From positions 70,001 to 134,000 of the forward strand of contig CAJNDS010001546.1 of the NCBI GenBank assembly GCA_905221605.1: 64,000 bases of DNA, written 5' to 3'. Both the position numbers and the translations under genes were made by a program. The notes beneath the pieces are model-generated. The model saw only the letters and a program-made list of their open reading frames with translations, was not told the DNA's origin and searched no databases. Each line of letters begins with the position of its first letter. Within the stretch, counting starts at the first letter, position 1. This stretch comes from Symbiodinium natans. Lineage: Eukaryota > Sar > Dinophyceae > Suessiales > Symbiodiniaceae. Below are positions 11,420 to 22,420 of the stretch, piece by piece.

Positions 11420-14400
11420 CCTTTGCCCTCACATTGAAAGTGAGAGATCAGTACCCCTTGCTTTATCATGTTCCGAAACAAAATGGCTCAACCCTAAAGC
11501 TTTTTACGCCTCGTTCATGCTCCGCAAACCCGTTCAAACCAAAAACGAGACGATCGCTGGGCCGCGGGCTGCTGGGGGGTAGCCTTCCGGCACGGAAACT
11601 TGATGCATGCGAAGTTCAATAGAGTTTAAAGCGACATGGTCCTCGAATGTAGGGTTTATGTTTCGGGGGTCAGGGCTGGAGGCCAGGGTCAGGAGGTGTT
11701 TTTGACCCCTTTGTATGGGGTGGATCCTGGATAAATGGGTTCATTGAAGTACCTTCCGCTCTGTTGCCGTAGTGAGCATATGATTGGCTGCACCCACACG
11801 CGACTCTAGGCACACGCATGGGACATGCGCAAAAGGCAACTCGGAAAAGCTTGAGCAAGCTAGTGTTTCGCGCTGCGCAACTATGCATACAAAGCAGCCC
11901 ATCATGCTGCTTCAGGACGAAGGTATCGTCCCGTGCAATGGTCACTAGCAAGCGCACCCAAAATCTCGAACCCGCCAAGCCCCTGAAACCACAAGCCCGA
12001 AGAAGGCCGAATCCCACCCAAAAGCTTGCGCGCCTGGATGCTGTTTGTTTGCTTTGACAAATCCCCGGTTTTTGGACATGTCTGATTGAAAATAAGGAGC
12101 TGTGCCTGCCCGTGGTTCCAGGCGCTCTTGTGCAATCCAGGGTGGTTGCCTCAGACTGTGGCAGCATTGTGCAGCTCAAGGTCGGTGATGTGCTAGAGAT
12201 TTCTTGTGCCTAGTTTAGGCGTTTAAGTTGCTTCGGTGATTGTGCCTTCACTTGGAGGAAATCAAGTTTGGGGATGTAGACTCGTGTAGAGAGCTAAAGG
12301 CTTCTCCCCAACAGCCCGAGATTCCTCAAAAACTTGCAATAAATCCAAGGGAGGGCGGACACAGTGGCAGAGGGTCCAGGATCGAAGGTTACACCAGGGG
12401 GTATTTTCGGAACGTGGGATTTGGGACATGTGCAAAACTTGCGAGAACTTGCGTGCGGTACGAGTACGATGTTATCCAAAGAGCAACGGCTGGAGAGTTG
12501 GAGGTCGCATGTCGTGTTCGGCTGCAATGTGGGATCAGACCAAGAATCCGTGCAACGGCTTGCCCAAAGGCAAAGCATGCAAACAAGAGAGATCATGGTT
12601 TGCGCTGCGTTCGCCGTCCCCGAGCGGCGGAACTTGCTGTCACGGAAAGACAGCTGCTGGAGTGGTGGCCAGTGGATTCCGACCATCGAATGGAATCTCA
12701 GGTGCAGGGATTGACAAGCGCTGGACGTGTTTGGAAATCTGGCAGGGCCTGAGCTCCAAACTCGAGCATCCTTCCAGCTTTCGGCGGAGACGCCCAGACT
12801 AATCGAGATCTCTGCCGCACAAACTTACAACATCTTACAACTACAAACACACCAACCCAAGACAACAACCTTAAATCTTGAAGTCCTGAAATCCTTCAAC
12901 CCCCGCCAAAAAATGGTTGGGCGCGTGGCAGCAGGGGCTCCATGGCCAGGACAGGCAGGCAATGTTGGGGGATAAAAGGGGCGCTGCTAACAAGTCTGAG
13001 GAGAGTTTGTGTGAGAGTTGGGGGCTTAGGCTGATGACAAGGTTCAGGTCCTTTTTCGCCTCTTGGACTTTGTGGCTTTGGGGGTTTCTGTGGGTGTAAG
13101 AGAACTTGGATACGGGGCTGAGAACGGTCAAGTGTGAGAGTTCGGTTGGGGGCCATGAAGGCGGGACTTGGGCCCGGGCCTAAACGCACGCAAATTTGCA
13201 TTTCAAGTTCAAGGTGCTGAGGACTTGAGCGGCTTCTTGAGAGTACTATGCAGATCCGAACTGACAAGGATTTTGGGATTGAACGCTGGAAGCCGTGGGC
13301 ACCAGGCCACGAGTTGACACCTATCCAAGTATGCAACATGTTGACAAAGCAATTGTCTGAGCACTCCCTAGAAGCCGAGTGCCCTTCGTGTGCCTCAGCC
13401 TCGGCCTGCCTCTCTCTCTCTCTCTCTCTGTCAACTATTGCAATTCCAGGGCAAATAACCACAGCTTGTCCGCTTTACTGCCTTTTTTCGACTGCTGGGC
13501 GCCGCATCGAGCGAGAGCAGATTGAAAACGATGTCGAAGCATCCTAGTTTGCCGACTGGCGTTCCACTCACAGTCCACATTTCGTTAGATCTGCAAGTCA
13601 AGGCGCTGGCAGCTGAATTCTGAACCTCTCAATCCACCGGCAGTGTGGATCGCCAGGAGGCAGTTGCTTGGTAAGCACCGCGCATTGGACCCAAAGCCCT
13701 GCATTACTTTGGACTCCTTTGAAGCTGTTGGTGTTCCGTGCTTCGTGGCAGGCACACACTGCATCCAAACTCCAATACGTTCAGCCAAAAAGCCCCCCTT
13801 ACACAGCCAGTGACAGCATTGAGTTCTGAATCCCGACCCCCGAGACGTCAACCTAACCCGAACGCCGAGCCATCCTAGCCTCATGCTTGACAAGCCCCCA
13901 AAATCCCAAACCTGAGAGCTAAGGCCCCTGAAATCTCGAGCATTGCACGTTGATGCTCAAAGGGGCGGGCCACCACTTTGCCGATGCTTGTCCGACGCTT
14001 CTTTGCTCACATGTCTGTTCGTCGAGGGCTTCGGGGCCCTGAAAAAGGGGTCCTAAACCGCCTCAACCCCAAATTCCGAACCCCCCCCGCAAAAAATCCG
14101 TGAAAACGCCTTACGCCTGGCTGTTCTAAGCCCTTGCGTCGCACTTCAGCTTGAAGCCCTGGAGACGGTCGATGCACCAGTCCTTATCAGCCGGGATTCC
14201 TTAATCAGCGGCCCATACTTCGGGTTAGATTGCCCCGGGGGCGGGGGCGGGGTGGGGGGGTGGGGAAGAGAAAAAAGATCTAGGGGGGGGGGGGGGGGGG
14301 GGGGGCGGCTTCCCTTCCCTTCCGGGCGACCAAGGGTCGAAGAGGTCCTCTTCAAGTATGCAATTGCATCGCATAAGCTTGCAAAGAATGGTATACGTCG

Positions 14401-14460
14401 TAGACTGAAGAGTTGTTCTGTCAAGGGTGGTTGTTTGCAGTGCGGTTTAGGGTCTGCGTT
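11420..14460. other. region of weak or ambiguous coding signal
   Basis: All three plus frames stay open for long stretches of 12240-12800 (one reads QRLAQRQSMQTREIMVCAAF), and a plus frame at 13248-13547 reads DFGIERWKPWAPGHELTPIQ. Neither has a recognised domain, splice sites of the local type or a clear partner, so I report them only as candidates. The minus strand of 11830-11945 reads ARDDTFVLKQHDGLLC. Confidence 0.35.
14283..14305. repeat. poly-G run
   Basis: A G run of 23 bases preceded by GGGGCGGGGC words. Confidence 0.95.
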
Positions 14461-14470
14461 ATTTACTCAC

Positions 14471-14550
14471 TGAAGTTCAGCACAGGAGCGATCTCCACAA
14501 GACTCTCCTCAGCAGCCTCGTTAAAGGCAAATTGTTCGTGTTCTGGGATG
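14471..14550 (-). CDS. exon-like block, unidentified gene
   Basis: The minus frame reads IPEHEQFAFNEAAEESLVEI followed by APVLNF. It begins after CGAAG and ends at TTCA|GTGAGT, a textbook GT donor. It is acidic and helical. Probably the same gene as the blocks at 15.1 and 15.4 kb. Confidence 0.55.
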
Positions 14551-14870
14551 CTTCGAGCGCCAGTTGCTCACAATGGGTCACGATCATTGAAAACGGTGCC
14601 GTATAGGGGGCTTATCTGCTTAAGCCGCTCGGGTGAAGCTTCCGGGAATTCAAGTTCACCCGCCGAGCCACACCTGAAAGCCTGAATCCCCTCTGAACCC
14701 ATCAAAACCTTTTCATATATGGTCTTTGGTTATTTCAGCTGCTTCGGGGCCTCGAAGCCTTTCAAGGGGTAATCTTTGCTTCGCTTGGGCTTAAGTCACA
14801 CCTTCAAGCTCCAAAGTGCACAAGGCAGGCGCCTCAGTGCGGATATCAAAAAGATATGCTTGTCTTTAGG

Positions 14871-14993
14871 TGAACACACACACACACACACCCACACACC
14901 CACCCACCCACCCACCCACCCACCCACCCACCCACGCACGCACGCACGCACGCACGCACGCATGCACGCACGCATGCACGCACGCACACCCTG
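14871..14993. repeat. CA, CACC and CACG microsatellites
   Basis: Consecutive CA, CACCC and CACG arrays produce spurious Thr/His/Pro frames. Confidence 0.95.
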
Positions 14994-15075
14994 CTTGCGG
15001 CGAGCAAACAGATCATACCTTCAACCTTTCAAAACTTATAGAACTCATTACAGCGGAAGAGAACTCCAGCGAGAC

Positions 15076-15159
15076 ATCAAGCAAAACCCAAGATGACTCT
15101 TGGGCTGTTTGGGCCTTGATCTCGGGCATTAGCCGCTCTCGTCGGGCTTCATAGTTGGC
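15076..15159 (-). CDS. exon-like block, unidentified gene
   Basis: Exactly 28 codons containing ANYEARRERLMPEIKAQTAQ and ESSWVLLD, with acceptor GACAG|GCC and donor GAT|GTCTCG. It looks like a coiled-coil or helical segment. The family was not recognised. Confidence 0.55.
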
Positions 15160-15383
15160 CTGTCCATTCTCACTTGCGGGGCTTCAACAATCTTTTCAGG
15201 GCCTCAACCACCAAACAAAACCCATGACTGAGCCTTCAACCAAAGCCTGTACCCCCGCCTCACCCACTCCCAACATCCCCCAACCCTAAAAGCACCAAAC
15301 CAAGATGCTAGCAGAAGTCGCTGAAGGACGGCTCACAAGCCCCCAAACTTCTACCTCTGCTCCCAAGATTCCCAAGATGGCGC

Positions 15384-15433
15384 CTTGTCTTCGGGGGTCA
15401 GCTCGATTTTGGCCATGTCTTCTTCGAGTCTTC
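15384..15433 (-). CDS. exon-like block, unidentified gene
   Basis: Fifty bases reading RLEEDMAKIELTPEDK, with acceptor CACAAG|G and donor AAG|GCGCC (GC type). It probably precedes the block at 15076-15159 in one minus-strand gene. Confidence 0.5.
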
Positions 15434-16104
15434 CTTGTGGGCCGGGGCTTGGTGGGGGGCTTGGGGGGTTTGGTGGGGGTTGGGCGCAACCCGAACGTGG
15501 AGTTGAAGACTGGGCAACACAGCCTGCAAAGACCATGAGCTGTGTCCTAAAGAAGCATGAGCCCCCAAAACCCCCCCAAATGCGAAAGCTCGACTCGTCT
15601 CCCCGCTCCATACACAGGCCCTGAAAAAACTCTGAAACACTCAAAACCGATTTACATCAAAAAAGGTCCAGGCACCTTCAAAGTCAATGGTCTTGGTGAC
15701 TAAAAATGGGCTCTAAGGCACGTTGTCGGAACCTCCTGCTACATAGCGACAGGAAAAATTGCAAGTATCTCTCCAGAAATAAAAGTGAGCTCAGGAAACA
15801 GTTTGCCAGGCATGCGCCTTGCAAGCAAGAAAAGCCGAAAATAGTGGCACACGCAGCGTCTGCGCAGTACCAGTAGTTGAAGCTTGAAAAAAATCCGAAA
15901 ACACGTGGCTGCTTGTGTCTTACAGCCCCTACACTCTACAGCACAGGCCTCCAGGCCTCTTGCCCGGACTAGGTCCCGGGTAGCTGATCACTGCCGGGCT
16001 ATGCATCACTTCAAGAAAACATGCACATTCATGCTTAGTCTGAGTCTTGAAGAACAGGAGAAATGTCCAAACCAACGAAAAGCCAAGCTTCTCATCATCG
16101 GCAG

Positions 16105-16290
16105 CTTAAAGAAAGACTCTGAGAACAGCTCGACTTGGTCGCAGACCTGCAGCCAGTGCGGCAGTTTGGCATCCAGGATTGGACACAATTGTATAGCGAG
16201 TTCGGTCGGAAGGTTTGTCTTGAGACCTGCATTTGGCAGGTTTCTGCGGCTTCCTGGAACGGTCGAAAGCGGTATTCGAAGCTTCCGAAG
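16105..16290 (-). CDS. exon-like blocks, unidentified gene
   Basis: Two minus-strand stretches read GSFEYRFRPFQEAAETCQMQ (about 16222-16290) and LDAKLPHWLQVCDQVELFSE (about 16105-16197). Aromatic-rich, non-repetitive sequence suggests real exons. Edges are not pinned, and the plus strand is also open across the first block. Confidence 0.35.
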
Positions 16291-16555
16291 AAGACCCTGT
16301 AAGAGGCCTGAGACCGGATGAAGCTGTACGTCTTCAGCACCAGCATCCTTTGGTGAGCTTTCACGTGAGAAAACAGTTCCTGGAATTAGTCGGGCTTCCT
16401 CGTGGGATCCCCCGAACCCGTGGGGCCTTTCTTATCTTCGTGAAGCTCGTGGGGACAGATGTGGAAACAGCTAAAACACCCGGAGGACGTTCTGTGCTGC
16501 GATATGACGGTTGTCCTGCAGCGGAGTGATGTTTGGGCACCACCCCCAAGCTCGT

Positions 16556-16600
16556 ATACATACACATACATATACACATACACATACACACGAATACGCA
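16556..16600. repeat. ACATAC microsatellite
   Basis: About seven copies of the hexamer ACATAC with few changes. Confidence 0.9.
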
Positions 16601-16802
16601 TACTATCTAGAACTTGTAGCTCTCGCACTGGTGGGCAGATGTGGATGGCAGAATGGGATGAGCCTTGGCGAAAGCCTTGCAGCCGCGGACAGAACTTTGG
16701 ATGTTCTGTGGCAGTTCTGCTTCAGCCGGAAAGAGAAGGCTCGGCAAGCGATGAACACTAGTAGGTTGCTGCACATGGTGCCACAGAACACATAATCACC
16801 TC

Positions 16803-16879
16803 ATCTTCCGGAAAGCGGCTGGACCATGTCGACTGCCTCATCGATCTCGTGCGGCTCTGTTGGGATGTCGGTGAGCCAC
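16803..16879 (-). CDS. exon-like block, unidentified gene
   Basis: The minus frame reads WLTDIPTEPHEIDEAVDMVQ and then PLSG after CTGCAG|G. It is acidic and clearly non-repetitive. The donor is not resolved. I do not recognise the family. Confidence 0.5.
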
Positions 16880-17448
16880 CTGCAGGAGGGTTTCTCGGCC
16901 TAGGGGGGGACTTCCGGAATCGGAAAGCTAGCCGAGGCCAACGGCGCGAAACGCACAAACCCAAGACCGAAGCCAAAAGCTTTCCAAATGCCTCAACGAT
17001 AGTGGCTTCACATGAAGTCTCACTTGATGGAAGTTGCTTCTAGACCGATGTGAGAGCTTTGGAATTCCATTTCAGGAGTCCGGGAACTCTTGACCTCTAC
17101 ACAATACGGCAATATGCATTTCCGAGAAAAACAAAACAACGTCCTGACACCCTCCCAACCCCACAAGACCGAAACCACAGACTACCACTTGATGAAGCGT
17201 TCTGAGGCCCCCCGAACTGTCTTCCCAGGTCTTCGAATGAATTTTCGGGGGCCCCTTCGAGGTGCCTCGAGAGAGTGGCCTCCATGCCGCTGCGATTCTG
17301 AATTTCCTAGCTCGAACAACAAGGGGTTGCCAAAAGGGGGACCAAAAGGAACCGATGCTCTGGAACCTTGGATGATCTTGGCCAGGGATCACTTGGAGTG
17401 AAAGCGCTGCCAGGGATCTTTTGGAGTGGAAACGCTGTTCGCTCTGCG

Positions 17449-17506
17449 AAGCTGCTTGTGAAGCTGCTGGTGAAGCTGCTGGTGAAGCTGTTTGTGAAGC
17501 TGTGTA
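17449..17506. repeat. 12-bp repeat AAGCTGCTGGTG
   Basis: Nearly five copies of a 12-base unit. The length keeps any reading frame open but no flanking protein is recognised. Confidence 0.8.
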
Positions 17507-17705
17507 CACAGAGGCAACTTGGGGCAACAACCTAAGGCTGCCTAAGGCTCTCCAGCGCTAGGGCTCGGGCTGCTCGGGGACGGGTTCGTCTTTAAAATGT
17601 TTACCTAGTAACGGGCCCCCACAACAAGAACAGAGTTGGACACTAGACAAACGAAAGTCGCTATTCTTTCCTACTCTCAGGGGGCCTGAAGCCCTTCTGC
17701 ACTTC

Positions 17706-17809
17706 TCAAGTAGCATACACAAGAGCGAGCTCTCGCACTAGGCTCTCCTTGGGGATCCGGTTCTTTGTGTCGTCGAAGGAGGGCAGCATCGCCTTCGGCA
17801 TCAGGGCTT
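17706..17809 (-). CDS. last-exon-like block, unidentified gene
   Basis: The minus frame reads MPKAMLPSFDDTKNRIPK and ESLVRELALVYAT before a TGA. It looks like a C-terminal exon. The acceptor is probably the AAAAG just upstream of the Met codon. The family is unknown. Confidence 0.5.
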
Positions 17810-17946
17810 TTAAGCTTGACGCTGCGACTTTTTTGATCAATTCCCCACGAGTTTTTGGAGTCCAGAGGGGCTCGTCAGGCTTTTGGCACAACGCGCCAGT
17901 TGACGTTTTCCGGTGGACCAGTGTAACCTTTCCCAATTGGTCCCTG

Positions 17947-17972
17947 CCCCCCCCCCCCCCCCCCCCCCCCCC
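17947..17972. repeat. poly-C run
   Basis: A C run of 26 bases, one of several homopolymer G/C tracts in the window. Confidence 0.95.
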
Positions 17973-18006
17973 TGCACACCGACGAGACCACCCGCTATAA
18001 ACAATA

Positions 18007-18051
18007 CATATCACGGCAGACAAACAATGCATATCACGGCAGACAAACACG
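18007..18051. repeat. tandem 23-bp repeat
   Basis: Two direct copies of GCATATCACGGCAGACAAACA separated by only a couple of bases. Confidence 0.8.
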
Positions 18052-18203
18052 CGGGATCACTCAGGGCCGAGGGGCTTTCGGATGGTAGGGACTCGGGCAT
18101 CAATGTTAAGGGTAGCTGAGAAACACTATTGAGTTGGACCAACTTCCATGATGGCCAAATCCTGCTGCACGACTGGTTGCCAAAGGAAGAAGTCCGCGGC
18201 AAA

Positions 18204-18505
18204 ACTGCATGAACGACAAACTGTGCACCGGAAGCAGCTCTTGCAGTGAGCTCAACCGTCAGTCTCCTCATGAGCAGAGGCGTCGGATCCAAGACGTGAG
18301 TGTAGAGAGGCACCAGAACTATTACGCTGTAGATGAACTGCGCACCGGAAGTTGCTCAAAGGCATATCTGCACCAGCACATTCCACAGCAGCTGCGGTGT
18401 GGGGGCGAGGATGCGACTGTAACCATGCTGTAGACAAAGTGTGCGCCCGTAGCGGTTTGCAGAGACATCTGCACCAACACGTTCCCCATGTGCAACAGGG
18501 TCGGG
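18204..18505. repeat. three diverged copies of a ~60-100 bp unit
   Basis: Copies begin near 18208, 18329 and 18430. Each carries AACTG(C/T)GC(A/C)CCGGAAG-like sequence, and the last two share ATCTGCACCA(G/A)CAC. On the minus strand the copies translate to related peptides (GAHFVYSMVTV, GAQFIYSVIVLV, GAQFVVHAVLP), but not in one frame, and one has an internal stop. It may be a decayed run of duplicated exons or a non-coding minisatellite. Confidence 0.6.
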
Positions 18506-18625
18506 CAGCAGACGGAGGCGTAGTCAACTCCAGAGGAAAGCGTCTTCACCAAAACGAAGGACACTGCGAACACAGCCCCAATGCAGGTGCTGCAGCCCCT
18601 GCTCGGCCCTCCCAAAATCCATTCC
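18506..18625 (-). CDS. hydrophobic exon-like block
   Basis: The minus strand reads GAVFAVSFVLVKTLSSGVDY and continues into the repeat copies at 18.2-18.5 kb. It could be a membrane segment of the gene that also holds the RING block, but no family is recognised. The 250-codon frame spanning it (18322-19074) is not a single coding sequence in my reading. Confidence 0.3.
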
Positions 18626-19087
18626 TTCAAGGGGAAAAGCAATGACCTACGACGATTGTGCAAGGACCCTGCAGCGGAGTTTTGGAACCTGAGTTTGCCA
18701 AGATGCTTCGCACAGCTCTTGGCAAATCTCCCGGAGTCATGCTTTTTCAAATAATATGGAAAACTCGGCAAGACTACAGCAGCATCATGACCGTTGTTGC
18801 TCGCAACCCCACCCAAGAAAGCCCAGCGATTCCCGACTCGGAGGCTTGAATCCTCAAATCTCCACCTCTTCGAGGTCAACGGGGGATGCCCCTTCCCAAT
18901 GTAGAAGGCTTTGGCGTGGAATCGTCTTCGATCCTGGAGGTTCCAGGTTGTCGGGGCTTGGGGCTTCGTTTCAGCGGCTTTTGGGAGTTGAGGGAGTTGA
19001 ATGCCGCGTTCATTTACGGAAATGAAAGCTGTTGCTTCGGACCGGAGAGGGTGTAGAAGGTGTTTGCATTGCATGCTTTGGGGGGCT

Positions 19088-19288
19088 TCAGGGTTCTGCG
19101 AGCGGTTTGTGGTTCAGCCGGTCCCGGATTGGCGCATTGCAGTAGGGACACGCGTCCCAAGGCAGCAAGGATGAGCAGCGACTGCAGCACACCACGTGTC
19201 CACAGGCACATTTGGTTTGCTCACATGGCAAGCGACGCAGATATGGTCCGAACTGAGATCCATAGCACGTCACGGCACCTATGGGCAT
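19088..19288 (-). CDS. partial RING-finger exon (putative E3 ubiquitin ligase)
   Basis: The frame contains CACGHVVCCSRC followed ten residues later by CPYCNAPI. This is the second half of a C3HC4 RING: Cys-x-His, two Cys pairs and the final CPxC, as in RING-HC ubiquitin ligases of the XIAP/MGRN type. The first Cys pair is not present in normal spacing, so it should lie on an exon upstream (above 19300). RING proteins recruit E2 enzymes to ubiquitylate substrates. The block may start at an acceptor above 19297 rather than at its Met. Partners of this exon were not identified. Confidence 0.6.
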   Translation of the reverse strand: MPIGAVTCYGSQFGPYLRRLPCEQTKCACGHVVCCSRCSSLLPWDACPYCNAPIRDRLNHKPLAEP

Positions 19289-19589
19289 GAGGCTTGGGAG
19301 GGAAATGGCTGCTCATGAAACACATGCGCTGGGTCAAAAGCTCATGCCGAAGACGAAGCTGAGGCATGCTGAGGCGCACGAGTCTTCTTGAGAATCTCTT
19401 TGAATGCCTAGCTGGACTGCACAGTGACTACTAACAGTCGCGGAGGCGGGAAGCTCAAGTCTGGAGTCTTTGGACGACGCACTCCATATACTGCCGCGAC
19501 ATCCACGACTAGTCGACACCCTGGCCCCGGCCATTCAACCATCATACAGGAAGTGATGGACCTATGTCTAACAAAGTAAATAAGCACTT

Positions 19590-19630
19590 ATATGTATACA
19601 TATATATATATATGTATACATATGTATATC
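19590..19630. repeat. TA/TACA microsatellite
   Basis: Alternating TATA and TACA words. Confidence 0.9.
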
Positions 19631-19704
19631 AATTGCTGAAAACATGTATAGACCCCAAAACAAAAAAAAAACATCTTCCCGATATAGAAACGGACAGCGC
19701 GACG

Positions 19705-19794
19705 CGCCTCCTGCAGCGACTCGTCAGCCCCGGGGCTGCTGGTCGCGCCCTTGAGGAACCTTTCGATGCACTCGAGGCGCTCTTGGAGGGCCCC
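19705..19794 (-). CDS. exon-like block, unidentified gene
   Basis: After CAAAG|G the minus frame reads GALQERLECIERFLKGATSS and then PGADESLQ. The block closes at CAG|GAGGCG, a GA donor, or runs on through EARRAVRFYIGK. It is helical and amphipathic. It lies downstream of the dynamin gene and could be a late exon of that gene or belong to the next one; I cannot decide. Confidence 0.5.
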
Positions 19795-20894
19795 CTTTGA
19801 GTGAAAGAGGTCTCAATCCCATGCAAACCACAAGTCTTGTATGCCTTAAGAAATGCGCCCTCGCAAAGCCTCAATTTCGGGTTTCTCCTGGACGGTCTTG
19901 GAAGGCCAGGGCTCGGGCCAAGGCGGAACGTCTGAGGCTCATATCCACGCATTCAGGCAGCTTAAGGCAACAAAAGCTATCAAAATCACAATAGTTCGCC
20001 TCGGCTTCCTGCCGAGAAGCGTTTGGAACAAGCAGACCCGGATCCGGTCTCCCGTGACGGACCCCCCCCCCCATCGCTTGGCGGCTCCTAGAAAGGGGGC
20101 GGTCCACAAATTTGGCTGGACTTTTCTGGCCTCCCCATTGGCACCCCTCCCTGACACCTCCCTGAACTTTCTGGGACCCCCCTCGCCTGGGACCTTCCCG
20201 GGACCCCCACCCTTCTAAGATCCCTGACCTGCTTTCCTTTTTCGAGGCCCTCTTTCCTCCTTTCCTGTGGGCCGGCCCGGCTGTCGAGGCGGCGCGCGCA
20301 AGCGTTTACAATTAAAAAGCAACCGGTCACAACAATAATGTTTGCTGGTTAGCTCAGTGGAGCTGAAACCAGGCTCTGAGCCCACCGAGGCATTTAACAA
20401 ACAAGCCATCAGCCCCAGCAAGTCTGCAAAAAGCCTGAGACTCGACAAAACAAACGAACTGCCAATCTTCAACACCAATAGCAGCACTGGTCAGGGGCCA
20501 AAAGGCAAAAAGAACCCGGATCTGCACAAAAGAAGAGATGCCAAGGCACACCCAGGGATTCGAAAAGGTTGAGGTGAGCATGTTCTCGAAGAGTTCGATA
20601 AATTGGCCTCATCAATTGGTGGCTTGGAATGGGCTTGGAATTGAAATGGGCTTAGCATGACAAACATGTAGGGTTGCATGGAAGGGTCTCAGAGAGGAGG
20701 GGCCTGGAACGAGGGTCCATCGTGCCCGGTTGCCTCGCCCAGGTCCCTCCGACGCGTCGCTGGCTTTGGGTTCCATGTTCACAGCGCATGCGAATGGCCA
20801 GCGCACACGTGCCCGCGCGATGGGAACATCCACAAGTCAAGGCAAAACAGCTGTTCAGTCAGACGGACTTCCAAAACACAGACACTCAGCGCGC

Positions 20895-21048
20895 AATAAC
20901 ATCGAGTTTTTTTGCATTTTTGAGTACAACATGTGCATGACGAGCCAGCACTGATGCTGTCGGGGTGAAACATGCAGCAAAAACCCGCGCAGAAACATCG
21001 AGTTTTTAGCGTTGTTTGCGTCCAACATGTGCATGACGGGGACGCACT
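20895..21048. repeat. two diverged copies of a ~96-bp unit
   Basis: AACATCGAGTTTTT, a short variable part and CAACATGTGCATGACG occur at about 20898-20943 and 20994-21038. The minus translations of the two copies are related (VMHMLYSKMQKNSMLLRAE and VMHMLDANNAKNSMFLRGF). Confidence 0.75.
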
Positions 21049-21075
21049 GAGGCAGTGTGCTAAAGTCTGTTTCTA

Positions 21076-21426
21076 TCAGCCCTGCCATAATTTCAACATG
21101 GCACGAGACACTCTGCGGGACGAACGGACACGATATGCGCTGGAACGAGGGGTGGGCCCGGTCCGAGAATAGCCGTTAGCTTGAGGATTCCTTATACCTC
21201 CTTTTGGCTTGAACTCCCAAAGCAAGTCGAATTCTTGGCCCTTGACTGCCCCGCCGCTATAGATCCCATGCCGAAGAAAGGCTATGAGGGGCCCCGAACC
21301 CTTCAAAAGCATAAACTCGCAAGAACTGTTGCTTGAATGCCGGACGCCCACTTCAACGTCGTATCGTACCGGGCCCCGGGCCAAGCTGCCGTCCGCAACT
21401 TTTGTCGTAGGTCTGCCATACCGCAT
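21076..21426 (-). CDS. exon-like open frame, unidentified
   Basis: A 116-codon minus frame includes GSGPLIAFLRHGIYSGGAVK and GQEFDLLWEFKPKGGI. The middle part is non-repetitive and protein-like. There is no recognised domain. Its true exon limits are probably shorter than the full frame. Confidence 0.4.
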   Translation of the reverse strand: MRYGRPTTKVADGSLARGPVRYDVEVGVRHSSNSSCEFMLLKGSGPLIAFLRHGIYSGGAVKGQEFDLLWEFKPKGGIRNPQANGYSRTGPTPRSSAYRVRSSRRVSRAMLKLWQG

Positions 21427-22047
21427 GCTTGATCATGGCGTTCCTTCGAGCAGCATGCTGCTTCGGATTGAAAGGTCTCCACAGCCAAAGTTCGGTGTTT
21501 CTGTTGTCACGATTTCTGGTTGCCATACTGGGGTTCCAAAGACCGCTTGAGCCCTCAACAGTGTTCGATTTTTCGGCCCCAGATGCTGCTTGATGAGCTT
21601 GGCGTGCTGCGGGTAGAGCGGGGAGAACCTTAGCTCAAAGCTTAAGGGTGGGGGAGGGGGGTCGTCACATTCACCGCTGGGTTTCAGAGCTCGGCATGTA
21701 GTTCATGATTGAGGCTGAGTCTACTGAGTCTACTAAGTCTACTGGCTGGCCCCATCAAGTCCCTTGTGCCAGCTGCAAGAGACTCAGACAAAGAAGGGCC
21801 TGATAAAGCCCCCAAGCAAGAAACTTACTCTAGCCTTGAGGTTTCTCGTGTTAGCACGGGTTTCTAAAAGAAATCTCGTCTCCATACTTCGCTCTCTCTC
21901 TCTCACACACACACCAAAGAAATCTGATAGTGGCCACGACGCCGAATGCAGACACGTGTCACGTACACGGCGAACACAAGAGACGCGGCTCACGACACGA
22001 GATCCGAAATGAGGTGTCTTATCCATCTTTTTCTGGCTCTCACTCTC

Positions 22048-22092
<45 letters not shown>
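22048..22092. repeat. CT microsatellite
   Basis: About 22 CT dinucleotides, near a second short CT array at 21893-21910. Confidence 0.95.
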
Positions 22093-22095
<3 letters not shown>

Positions 22096-22118
22096 CTTCT
22101 CATTCTACTTCTCTTTTG

Positions 22119-22420
22119 CACCTTTGAGGCGTCAACACCTTGCCAAGGTTCAAAGGTGACGACAGTTACGAGAATGGCGACGGCACCTCACTCGTAAGTG
22201 TCTGGCGAAGCTTAAGATGTCACGACAGTTACGAAGATGGTGCAACCCGTGCGCCTCATCCTCGTACCTGTCAGAACTTTTGAGGCCTAAACACAAAACC
22301 AAGCTTCAAAATCCCCCCCCCCCCCCCACATGCCACATCCTCCTGACTGTGGGCACTATTGAGACGCAAAAACAAACGGGGTTCCGAAAGTGAGGACAGT
22401 CACAAGGATGGCGCACCTGA
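22119..22420. repeat. diverged three-copy repeat
   Basis: A unit with TTTGAGGC..AAACAC..AAGGTTCAAAG and then GACAGTTACGA(G)ATGG recurs at about 22119, 22215-22300 and 22350-22420. Identity between copies is low, and no coding role is seen. A C run lies at 22313-22327. Confidence 0.55.

Noticed and set aside
18322-19074. The longest open frame in the window (250 codons, minus) as one gene
   Set aside because: It crosses telomere-like intron-style sequence and repeat copies, with protein-like sequence only in its lower part. I kept only that part as a weak exon-like block.
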